In this document: piece after piece, positions 15,315 through 20,311 of the stretch
How positions within the stretch are numbered: the stretch's first letter is position 1
How the letters are laid out: each line of letters opens with the position of its first letter
Assembly (NCBI GenBank): GCA_019454705.1
Contig: JACFNS010000002.1
Location: 1-23,380 of the forward strand
DNA: 23,380 nt
Reading direction: 5' to 3'
Origin: Taibaiella sp.
Lineage (GTDB): Bacteria > Bacteroidota > Bacteroidia > Chitinophagales > Chitinophagaceae
The notes under the pieces: generated by a model
Told to the model about the DNA's origin: nothing
Seen by the model: only the letters and a program-made list of their open reading frames with translations
Databases searched by the model: none
Position numbers and translations under genes: made by a program

Positions 15315-16046
15315 TTATACTTTTATCTCAAACCGCTTAGGTGGCGGCATTTCCCAGTCTATTTTGCGTTTCACCAGCCACAGTTCCTTTATCTCGCTTT
15401 TGGGTAGCAGAAACTGCGGGTAGAATTCTTCATTATCGCTGATGCACACATAGTGTTCGTTGTCTTCTTTGCGGTACAGGCGTTTTACCATAATGCGGTC
15501 TTCTGTTACTACTACATATATATAAAACTGCGCCGTGCTGTTCCAATAGTCGGGCGATACGGTTTCTGCCACTACGTGGAAGCCTTCTTTCAATGTGGGC
15601 TCCATACTATCTCCGCTCACTTCAAACACACGGTACCTGTCGCCTTTGTAGGGCATATTGGGTACGTTCATCACTTCCAGTTCCTCTACAAATGCGGGGT
15701 CCAGGTAGTGCTTGCTATAGCCCGCCTGCGCCCTGATGGGCACTACATGCAGCCCGTCATTGCCGCCCAGGCCCAGGGCTTTCTGCATGCGCAGGTCGTC
15801 GCCTGTGGTGCGGGTGGGCTGGTCATACATATCAGCCGGATTGTTATAAGCCCCGCCAAACAATTGCTCGGTGGTAATGCCCAGCGCCTTGGCTGCCCGG
15901 GTACGTATGGTATCGTCCAGCCGCTCTTTGCGAAAGTTATAATATAGGGTGCTGCGGGGTACGTTCAGTGCTATGGCCAGGCCATGCACCCCCAGTTTGT
16001 TCATACGTGCGGCGTTCTGCAACGCTTCGCCTTCATGGATACTCAT
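15315..16046 (-). CDS. S24-family (LexA/CI-like) transcriptional repressor
   Basis: This is a 243-residue DNA-binding repressor. An XRE-like helix-turn-helix covers about 10-62 (GVHGLAIALNVPRSTLYYN). The C-terminal S24 peptidase domain covers about 101-225. All parts of autocleavage are visible: the Ala108-Gly109 bond in RAQAG, the catalytic Ser147 in SGDSMEP, and a candidate Lys188 in IMVKRL. Such proteins repress phage or SOS-like genes and inactivate themselves on RecA-linked stress; here that is inferred from the motifs. The architecture fits prophage CI-type repressors better than LexA, whose N-terminal winged helix differs. Upstream lie several ACATTTGT sites overlapping two face-to-face promoters, so it very likely represses itself and the rightward small genes. 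Confidence 0.87.
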   Translation of the reverse strand: MSIHEGEALQNAARMNKLGVHGLAIALNVPRSTLYYNFRKERLDDTIRTRAAKALGITTEQLFGGAYNNPADMYDQPTRTTGDDLRMQKALGLGGNDGLHVVPIRAQAGYSKHYLDPAFVEELEVMNVPNMPYKGDRYRVFEVSGDSMEPTLKEGFHVVAETVSPDYWNSTAQFYIYVVVTEDRIMVKRLYRKEDNEHYVCISDNEEFYPQFLLPKSEIKELWLVKRKIDWEMPPPKRFEIKV

Positions 16047-16084
16047 ATGCTAATGTATTATGGTTAATAATATTTTTTAAACTT

Positions 16085-16115
16085 TTTGGACATTTGTACT
16101 AAATGTGTACATTTG
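16085..16115 (+). promoter_or_regulatory. Rightward promoter embedded in repressor operators
   Basis: TTTG (16085-16088), 19 bases, TACATTTG (16108-16115), a full match to the Bacteroidota consensus. The -7 box is itself part of an ACATTTGT operator copy, and another copy lies between the two boxes. Confidence 0.65.
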
Positions 16116-16157
16116 TCTAACAATGATGATTTGAAAACAGTTTGTTTGAACAAATGT
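16090..16157. promoter_or_regulatory. Operator cluster of the S24 repressor (ACATTTGT copies)
   Basis: ACATTTGT occurs at 16090-16097 and 16109-16116, and its reverse complement ACAAATGT at 16150-16157. Between the first two copies, AAATGT (16101-16106) and ACATTT (16109-16114) form a dyad with a 2-base spacer. A further dyad TTTGTT/AACAAA lies at about 16143-16154. The copies cover the -7 boxes of both promoters, as expected for a repressor that shuts off both directions. Confidence 0.6.
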
Positions 16158-16182
16158 ATAAACAAATACGCAAACTGCCAAA
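16151..16182 (-). promoter_or_regulatory. Leftward promoter of the S24 repressor gene
   Basis: On the minus strand TTTG (16182-16179), 20 bases, TACATTTG (16158-16151), a full consensus match. Transcription would start near 16145 and give a leader of about 100 bases. The rightward promoter starts near 16121, so the two transcripts overlap head-on. Confidence 0.65.
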
Positions 16183-16322
16183 CCTGCGCCTAAAATCTTT
16201 TGAAAACGGGTTGATGCAGCGAGAGTAAAAATGAAGTAAATAAAAAATGAAAAAAACTATGAACTATAAAAACAGGAATCGTGGAAATGCAATACAGTCA
16301 GGCGTTGAGATAAGGGCAAAAA

Positions 16323-16353
16323 AAATGCCCGTTGTAGACACAGACGGGCGTTT
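16323..16353 (-). terminator. Leftward terminator-like hairpin
   Basis: Arms at 16323-16332 (AAATGCCCGT) and 16344-16353 (ACGGGCGTTT) pair with one wobble. Read leftwards, the stem merges into eight T (16325-16318). It would stop leftward read-through from the membrane-protein cluster before it reaches the repressor promoter. Confidence 0.5.
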
Positions 16354-16450
16354 CAAAACAAAAAATAAAAAACACGATACGAAGATAATAAAAAATCGGG
16401 ATTTGGAACAATTTGGCCAAAGCAGGCTGTTTGTACAATTCTGAGTGCAG

Positions 16451-16506
16451 GGTAATAAGGTAATAAGGTAATAAGGTAATAAGGTAATAAGGTAATAAGG
16501 TAATAA
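16451..16506. repeat. Seven perfect tandem copies of GGTAATAA
   Basis: The 8-bp unit is repeated exactly seven times, ending 65 bases before the ATG at 16572. The lack of any variation suggests recent expansion by slippage. Because the unit is 8 bp, copy-number change would alter the spacing between upstream signals and the gene. Confidence 0.95.
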
Positions 16507-16571
16507 GGATGACCACCTAATAACCATTTAACGAATTAACCTATTGACCTCAAAAAACAAGTAACCAAAAA

Positions 16572-17006
16572 ATGTCAGATATGGAAAAGAACATGTTTTA
16601 CAACCACGTCAGTAGCTGGATAGACAGTTACTACAATGCAGAAGCGCTTGAATGGCTGCGCCGTTTCATCAACAACAGCGCCCAGCCGCTGGAAATGAAA
16701 GACCGCCTGCTGCGGGAGGTAGACCGTAAAATCGCCTCACTCACCAACATGCCGTTTTTCGGCAGTTACGATGATATGAAACTGCTGATGGATGAGCATT
16801 GCCACCCGCAGATTTTTACTACACGCTACGCAGCCATGAGTAAGGTAGCCCAGTTGCGTATCATGGGTTATGACGCGCGGCTGCTGGAGGGTAATAGCTT
16901 TTTCCGCATACAGTTGGTACAGTCCGCCCCTGTAAATTTTATATCGCCGGTTAACGAAGGCCGCATCGCCTCACTGCCACAGCAGCAGATGAAGATGAGC
17001 GCCTGA
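16572..17006 (+). CDS. Hypothetical protein of the repressor-controlled set
   Basis: This 144-residue, soluble, mostly helical protein is not recognised. The first 60 residues (MFYNHVSSWIDSYYNAEALE, WLRRFINNS) look like a helical bundle. From about 85 there is a beta-prone part (FTTRYAAMSKVAQLRIMGYD). It has no signal peptide and no transmembrane segment. The ATG at 16572 follows an A-rich stretch; an ATG three codons later is possible. It is the first clear gene downstream of the rightward promoter and the 8-bp repeat. By position it corresponds to early genes behind a CI-type switch, but no function can be named. Confidence 0.65.
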   Translation: MSDMEKNMFYNHVSSWIDSYYNAEALEWLRRFINNSAQPLEMKDRLLREVDRKIASLTNMPFFGSYDDMKLLMDEHCHPQIFTTRYAAMSKVAQLRIMGYDARLLEGNSFFRIQLVQSAPVNFISPVNEGRIASLPQQQMKMSA

Positions 17007-17010
17007 TATA

Positions 17011-17072
17011 TACCGGCAGCATGAAAACAACTAATAACCCTGTCGAATGTATTAACGGCCGGATAGCCGGTA
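17011..17072. repeat. Inverted repeat TACCGGC / GCCGGTA
   Basis: TACCGGC (17011-17017) and GCCGGTA (17066-17072) are complementary, with AT-rich extensions on both outer sides (ATAT). The pair encloses the first part of a 33-codon reading frame. Spacing of 48 bases. Confidence 0.4.
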
Positions 17073-17122
17073 GATATGAGTTGCATTTGCCCCGTCCGCC
17101 GTACACAACTATAACATTTTAA
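17021..17122 (+). CDS. Possible 33-residue small protein
   Basis: The frame starts at an ATG 15 bases after the stop of the preceding gene and encodes MKTTNNPVECINGRIAGRYE followed by LHLPRPPYTTITF, then TAA. The composition is protein-like, and the position inside a run of small co-directional genes supports it. No Shine-Dalgarno sequence is visible. No family is recognised; a chance frame is possible. Confidence 0.35.
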   Translation: MKTTNNPVECINGRIAGRYELHLPRPPYTTITF

Positions 17123-17165
17123 CCATGAGTACATGCCGCGAGGCGGTACGGAAAAATTGAAAAAT

Positions 17166-17182
17166 CCCCGATGCAAAAGGGG
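17166..17182 (+). promoter_or_regulatory. Hairpin covering the ribosome binding site at 17179
   Basis: CCCC (17166-17169) can pair with GGGG (17179-17182). The GGGG is the core of the likely Shine-Dalgarno sequence AAGGGGTGAG, 8 bases before the ATG at 17191. Pairing would hide the site. Confidence 0.35.
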
Positions 17183-17190
17183 TGAGTATT

Positions 17191-17454
17191 ATGAACACAG
17201 AATTAAGAATAGTAGCCTCTCCCGCGGCAGACACATTTGCCGCAGCTATGGGTATAGGCAGCAACAGAGAAAGGCAGATATGCGACTTGATCGAAGAATG
17301 TTACGAAGGAACAGACACTTATCCGCAGGCTGTAGCCTGCCTATCGCAAATGGTAAATAGTATGAACGAACTGGCTTACGCATTATTTCACCTGGGCGCG
17401 TTCGCGGGTAGCGAGCAGGCTAAGCGGGAACTGATAAGAAAGCTGGAAGGTTAA
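17191..17454 (+). CDS. Hypothetical small protein of the repressor-controlled set
   Basis: This 87-residue soluble protein is not recognised. I chose the ATG at 17191 because a Shine-Dalgarno-like AAGGGG stands 8 bases before it; a GTG at 17182 would overlap that site. The protein is acidic and helical (RERQICDLIEECYEGTD, ACLSQMVNSMNELAYALFHL), ending in a basic tail (AKRELIRKLEG). It lies between two hairpin-bearing spacers in the rightward set. Confidence 0.6.
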   Translation: MNTELRIVASPAADTFAAAMGIGSNRERQICDLIEECYEGTDTYPQAVACLSQMVNSMNELAYALFHLGAFAGSEQAKRELIRKLEG

Positions 17455-17465
17455 ACCTGTAACCT

Positions 17466-17519
17466 TACTCCCCGCAATGCGGAGGCAGGCGATAACCGCA
17501 CTAACCATTGCGGGGAGTA
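17466..17519. repeat. 14-bp perfect inverted repeat between two small genes
   Basis: TACTCCCCGCAATG (17466-17479) and CATTGCGGGGAGTA (17506-17519) are perfect arms around 26 bases. The spacer can add an inner stem GCGG/CCGC (17479-17482 with 17496-17499). No T-run follows, so it is not a standard terminator. It fills the gap between the genes at 17191 and 17535, ending 15 bases before the latter's ATG. Confidence 0.8.
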
Positions 17520-17534
17520 TATAAACACCGCAAC

Positions 17535-17885
17535 ATGAAACAGGAACAAACAACAAAGAATACAAATGGTGTAGTGATGATAGTGGTGGGGGATATAAGT
17601 AATATGGGGTATGGAGAGCGGCAGGATTGTTGCAGACAGCTGGCCACCGCCCTGGGTGTAAACAGTGCAGAGGAACAGGAAACTGTAAGGACTGCTTTCC
17701 CTGATTCGCTTTTTCTCAGCGATAAAGAATTAACGAAGATGGTAAACCGATGTAGTGATGTTGCCGTACTCCGGGCCCTGTATCAGGAAAACCGCCATCG
17801 TGCAGAACAAAAACCGCTACTGCAACAAATGTTTGCAGCCAGGCTGCAACAACTGGAAAAAATGAATAGCTGTATAGACTATTAG
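17535..17885 (+). CDS. Hypothetical small protein of the repressor-controlled set
   Basis: This 116-residue soluble protein is not recognised. The ATG at 17535 is chosen because the in-frame TTG at 17508 lies within the hairpin arm. The N-terminal part (NGVVMIVVGDISNMGYGERQ) is beta-prone. The rest is helical and charged, with LFLSDKELTKMVNRCSD and a Gln-rich C-terminal helix (LLQQMFAARLQQLEKM) that may form a coiled coil. No signal peptide or membrane segment. It is the last gene of the rightward set before the opposing membrane-protein cluster. Confidence 0.6.
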   Translation: MKQEQTTKNTNGVVMIVVGDISNMGYGERQDCCRQLATALGVNSAEEQETVRTAFPDSLFLSDKELTKMVNRCSDVAVLRALYQENRHRAEQKPLLQQMFAARLQQLEKMNSCIDY

Positions 17886-17921
17886 TGAAAATTTGGGTTA
17901 GTATCACTGTTGCCCTTCGCC

Positions 17922-18059
17922 ATGAAAAACAATATTGAAGACAGGCAGAACTGTAGGCCCGTCACCTTTGAAAAACTGAAGTTCTTTGAAAAGCTAAAAC
18001 ATGCGGGGGTGCTGGTCAAAAGTCATGATGAGCATATAGATGATAATGGCTGCCGATAA
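17922..18059 (+). CDS. Possible 45-residue small protein, overlapping the opposing gene
   Basis: An ATG at 17922 opens a frame encoding MKNNIEDRQNCRPVTFEKLK and then FFEKLKHAGVLVKSHDEHI to a TAA at 18057. The first 24 codons lie in otherwise empty DNA and read like a charged helical protein. The last 22 codons overlap antisense the end of the membrane-protein gene at 17994. This could be a real small gene or the 5' remnant of a gene cut by arrival of the membrane-protein cluster. Confidence 0.3.
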   Translation: MKNNIEDRQNCRPVTFEKLKFFEKLKHAGVLVKSHDEHIDDNGCR

Positions 18060-18401
18060 AGCAGATATGGCGATATAGGGCAGGGCAAGCAATAACAACC
18101 ATTTGCTGCGCCTTGCCCATATCAATATAGCATCTGTAACGATGCCACACATAATAATGGCTGCGGGAAATAATACAAACCATAGTTCGTCTATGTCCAC
18201 TATGTCTTCCAGCACATCCATACCTGCTGCACCTGCTACAGGCAGTATGGCGCAGACAGCGACGAGGGTTTTATATCCTGGAGATAATGTAACCGGTTCT
18301 TTATGATTACGGACAGGCGATAGCGTACGGCGGTACAGGTAAGTCAGCAGTACGGGTACAGCTATTGAGGCCAGTGTTATGAGCAGTATTATGCCATCCA
18401 T
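17994..18401 (-). CDS. Four-helix membrane protein (paralogue A)
   Basis: This 135-residue integral membrane protein has about four hydrophobic helices: 3-22, 43-60, 75-96 and 102-125. Between helices 1 and 2 is a soluble loop with YRRTLSPVRNHKEPVTLSP. The same layout (helix, YxLSP loop with charged residues, three more helices) is found in the two genes upstream on this strand. No family is recognised. It is third in the leftward cluster, 91 bases after paralogue B, with a REP-like fragment in the gap. Confidence 0.65.
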   Translation of the reverse strand: MDGIILLITLASIAVPVLLTYLYRRTLSPVRNHKEPVTLSPGYKTLVAVCAILPVAGAAGMDVLEDIVDIDELWFVLFPAAIIMCGIVTDAILIWARRSKWLLLLALPYIAISALSAAIIIYMLIMTFDQHPRMF

Positions 18402-18437
18402 ATGGTATAAAGATAGGGGAAGACTTTTGTTAAAAGC

Positions 18438-18490
18438 CCTCTCCTTGGGAGAAGGCGGCCTGTCCCCAATGTAGTTGGTGGAGGAGAAGC
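18438..18490. repeat. REP-like repeat fragment
   Basis: TCTCC (18440-18444) and GGAGA (18448-18452) pair around TTG, within a CCCTCTCCTTGGGAGAAGG context. A related stem, ATCTCC-CTT-GGAGAT, occurs at 19658-19672. The two spacers flank the membrane-protein cluster region, so they are likely copies of a short interspersed element. Confidence 0.4.
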
Positions 18491-18492
18491 TT

Positions 18493-18885
18493 CTATCTCA
18501 TCGTCATAAAAAAGATAATAGCCGACATGGTATAAAAAATGGCTGTAGCTCCATTCAGTACCATCAGCATCATCGCTATTTTATTTCGTTGGTGAAAATA
18601 CTTGCTCATTACGATGCCCATTACGGCCAGCAGTGCATGGCTGGTAGTGAACAGCCCTGCAAACACTGAATGTTCTTTGGTGTTCAGCAAGGGCATATAT
18701 TGGCCTGCCGCCAGCAGTATCATCAGTTGCACGGGGGTGTACAGCACTACAAACCAGCATAGCAGCCGTTGCCCAGTACCCAACTGTAGTTTATCACCTT
18801 TAAATGGCGACAGCTTGTATATAATACTGTACAACACACCGGTAATTGCTATAGATGCCAGTATGATTAAAAGGAGCTTGCCCAT
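18493..18885 (-). CDS. Four-helix membrane protein (paralogue B)
   Basis: This 130-residue integral membrane protein starts at the ATG at 18885 (MGKLLLIILASIAITGVL). The frame stays open for 61 codons upstream, but that part is antisense-like and overlaps paralogue C, so I reject it. A GGAGC stretch (18878-18874 on this strand lies inside the gene) gives no help in choosing the start. Four hydrophobic helices are visible, with a soluble loop YKLSPFKGDKLQLGTGQR after the first. It matches paralogues A and C in layout. The gap to paralogue C is only 17 bases, so the two are one transcription unit. Function unknown. Confidence 0.68.
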   Translation of the reverse strand: MGKLLLIILASIAITGVLYSIIYKLSPFKGDKLQLGTGQRLLCWFVVLYTPVQLMILLAAGQYMPLLNTKEHSVFAGLFTTSHALLAVMGIVMSKYFHQRNKIAMMLMVLNGATAIFYTMSAIIFFMTMR

Positions 18886-18902
18886 ACAGGCAAAGGTAAT
18901 AC

Positions 18903-19328
18903 TTAGCCGTATATATGGAAGAAAAGGGCTATCAGGCAGGTAGTATATACAGCCCCGGTCAGCAGGTCGCCTACAAAGTACACGGTATTGCGTTTGTCCC
19001 GCCTGCGCAGGTACCAGGCACCGGCAGCACCTACCGAGCTGATGCCGGCATGCCCCCCGCAAAACCATGCTATGGTCAGCAGTTCATTGCCCGATGCGGT
19101 AGATAGCCCGGGTAAGACAAAAGCGGCGAAGCCCAGTAAGACAAGTGAAATCGGCGGGTAACCCGCCATGGTAAAAAGGGTTTTGCGCTCCCACTCAGGC
19201 AGCGCTACCGTTTCATCGCGGCGGCTGTAGGGCGAGAGCTCGTAGCAGATGGAAGTAAATATGACTATGGCAACAAAAGACAACGCCACATAAATCAAAA
19301 CCCCTATCGTCATACCCATCATACTCAT
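18903..19328 (-). CDS. Four-helix membrane protein (paralogue C)
   Basis: This 141-residue integral membrane protein is the first of the leftward cluster. The ATG at 19328 is chosen because AGAGG lies about 8 bases upstream; ATGs at 19322, 19319 and 19313 are alternatives, and the frame is open back to a TTG at 19370. It has a first helix near 8-27, a loop with CYELSPYSRRDETVALPEWE, then three more hydrophobic helices (AGYPPISLVLLGFAAFVLPG and following) and a basic YLRRRDKRN segment before the last. The layout equals that of paralogues A and B. No known family is recognised. Confidence 0.65.
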   Translation of the reverse strand: MSMMGMTIGVLIYVALSFVAIVIFTSICYELSPYSRRDETVALPEWERKTLFTMAGYPPISLVLLGFAAFVLPGLSTASGNELLTIAWFCGGHAGISSVGAAGAWYLRRRDKRNTVYFVGDLLTGAVYTTCLIALFFHIYG

Positions 19329-19500
19329 AACAAAACCTCTTGATAAAGTATAAAACAAAAACGATACCAAACTTGAAAAATTATACTGGAAAATGGGGTT
19401 TTGTGATAGTTTTTTGACAAAAAAAATCAGGCATCAAAATGGAACATTTTACACAACGACACAGTGAAGCACTCAATGAAACCAATAAAAACAATCAAGC

Positions 19501-19540
19501 GATATAAAACGATACTAAACGATACAGAATGATACAAAAT
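19501..19540. repeat. Four 10-bp direct repeats with consensus GATACnAAAC
   Basis: Four consecutive 10-base units each begin with GATA: GATATAAAAC, GATACTAAAC, GATACAGAAT and GATACAAAAT. A further CGATACCAAAC lies at 19362-19372, next to the start of paralogue C. The 10-bp period places the units on one face of the helix. Confidence 0.75.
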
Positions 19541-19542
19541 GG

Positions 19543-19635
19543 CCTTCCCCGCCCCGCCGGGGATACAAAGTACAATATAGTGTCCCCCGCAGGCGGGGGT
19601 GTCACGTAGTGACGGGGGTGGGGTGCTCGCGAAGG
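19543..19635. repeat. GC-rich REP-like or MITE-like element
   Basis: The element begins CCTTC (19543-19547) and ends GAAGG (19631-19635), a short terminal inverted repeat. Inside are the perfect stems CCCCCG/CGGGGG and GTCAC/GTGAC. Its base composition is far more GC-rich than the surrounding AT-rich spacer. It carries no coding frame. It looks like a non-autonomous interspersed repeat. Confidence 0.55.
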
Positions 19636-19756
19636 ACAATAAAACACAACAACTAACATCTCCCTTGGAGATAAGTGGATAAAACAAACACTTTTAACAT
19701 AACATAAAAAACTGAAGCCATGTTATATATAGTAGAGGAAGGGAAGGCTATAAAAA

Positions 19757-19765
19757 AGGAGGTGG
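19757..19765 (+). promoter_or_regulatory. Strong Shine-Dalgarno sequence before the ATG at 19768
   Basis: AAGGAGGTG is almost fully complementary to the 16S rRNA 3' end. Genes of Bacteroidota seldom carry such sites, and the other genes of this window mostly have A-rich leaders. It fixes the start codon at 19768. Confidence 0.7.
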
Positions 19766-19767
19766 TT

Positions 19768-20241
19768 ATGAATACCGAAGCAAATAGCGTCTTCTCCGCA
19801 TTACGCAATAAGGCCCTTGCCGACGACCGCAGGTTTGTTTTGCCATACCTGGCTACCGGCAGGGTAGATAAAGAATTACTCGCAGATTGGCTCACTGCCT
19901 TTAACCGTTGGTTACAATACAAAGGAGCAACTGTAACCGAAGAACGCGACTACCGCCGCCGTTTTGCAGCATGGTTCAGGTTGCGCAACCCTTTTTCAGA
20001 ACACCCTGCTGATTATAATCCTGCAACAGAAGATACAACAGGCAACACACCTGCCAAGCTGGTGCCCCTGCCCGTATATCAGCCCGAGTTACCCGGTATG
20101 GAACAATCGGCCGCAGATAGTGAAGGCTATAAAAAAGTGCTGGAAATAAACACACGTGGCAAATACAGCCCCAGGGACAATAAATACGACATGCATTGGC
20201 TGAAATCCCTCAGGGATGAAGTGAGGAGTATGGGAGGATGA
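19768..20241 (+). CDS. Hypothetical protein, distantly phage-replication-like
   Basis: This 157-residue soluble protein starts at the ATG at 19768, preceded by AAAGGAGGTGG with 5 bases between AGGAGG and ATG. An in-frame ATG at 19720 would add 16 residues, but lacks such a site. The N-terminal part is helical (SVFSALRNKALADD, LLADWLTAFNRWLQYKG), then DYRRRFAAWFRLRNP, a Pro-rich linker with PVYQPELPGMEQ, and the C-terminal MHWLKSLRDEVRSMGG. The RRRFAAWFRLR pattern reminds me of the C-terminal part of replication-initiator or DnaD-like proteins of Bacteroidota phages; that is a weak impression only. It ends the accessory island. Confidence 0.65.
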   Translation: MNTEANSVFSALRNKALADDRRFVLPYLATGRVDKELLADWLTAFNRWLQYKGATVTEERDYRRRFAAWFRLRNPFSEHPADYNPATEDTTGNTPAKLVPLPVYQPELPGMEQSAADSEGYKKVLEINTRGKYSPRDNKYDMHWLKSLRDEVRSMGG

Positions 20242-20259
20242 ATGTTATGAGTTCAGCAT

Positions 20260-20290
20260 TTTGCCATATACAAGTAAAATGTTATTTTTG
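20260..20290 (+). promoter_or_regulatory. Housekeeping promoter of the T9SS gene at 20312
   Basis: TTTG (20260-20263), 19 bases, TATTTTTG (20283-20290), a full consensus match. It leaves a leader of about 15 bases before the ATG at 20312. Confidence 0.75.
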
Positions 20291-20311
20291 TAAGTAAAAA
20301 GGAACCAACTT

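Larger units (their letters stand above)
16047..16571. other. Regulatory region between the repressor and the rightward small genes
   Basis: This region holds two facing promoters with ACATTTGT operators (16085-16182), a leftward terminator-like hairpin (16323-16353), and a seven-copy 8-bp repeat (16451-16506). A 65-codon plus-strand frame (16247-16444) is low in complexity and is crossed by the hairpin; I do not call it a gene. Confidence 0.6.
19329..19767. other. Repeat-rich spacer before the gene at 19768
   Basis: No gene is seen here. The stretch contains the phased GATAC repeat (19501-19540), a GC-rich REP-like element (19543-19635) and a short ATCTCC/GGAGAT stem (19658-19672). It contains no TAnnTTTG match that I could pair with a -33 box for the downstream gene. 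Confidence 0.55.

Noticed and set aside
16247..16444. A 65-codon plus-strand frame just downstream of the rightward promoter
   Set aside because: It is Lys/Asn-rich and low in complexity, contains the leftward terminator hairpin and lacks a ribosome binding site; more likely leader RNA than a gene.
16264..16527. Minus-strand frames rich in repeated LPYYLIT
   Set aside because: The repeated peptide is only the translation of the GGTAATAA tandem repeat on the opposite strand.
18886..19068. A 61-codon upstream extension of membrane paralogue B
   Set aside because: It overlaps the coding end of paralogue C in another frame and has an Arg/Cys-rich composition typical of shadow frames.
15315..20241. 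A complete prophage
   Set aside because: No integrase, transposase, terminase, portal, capsid, tail or lysis gene is seen; only the repressor, the switch and small unknown genes are present.
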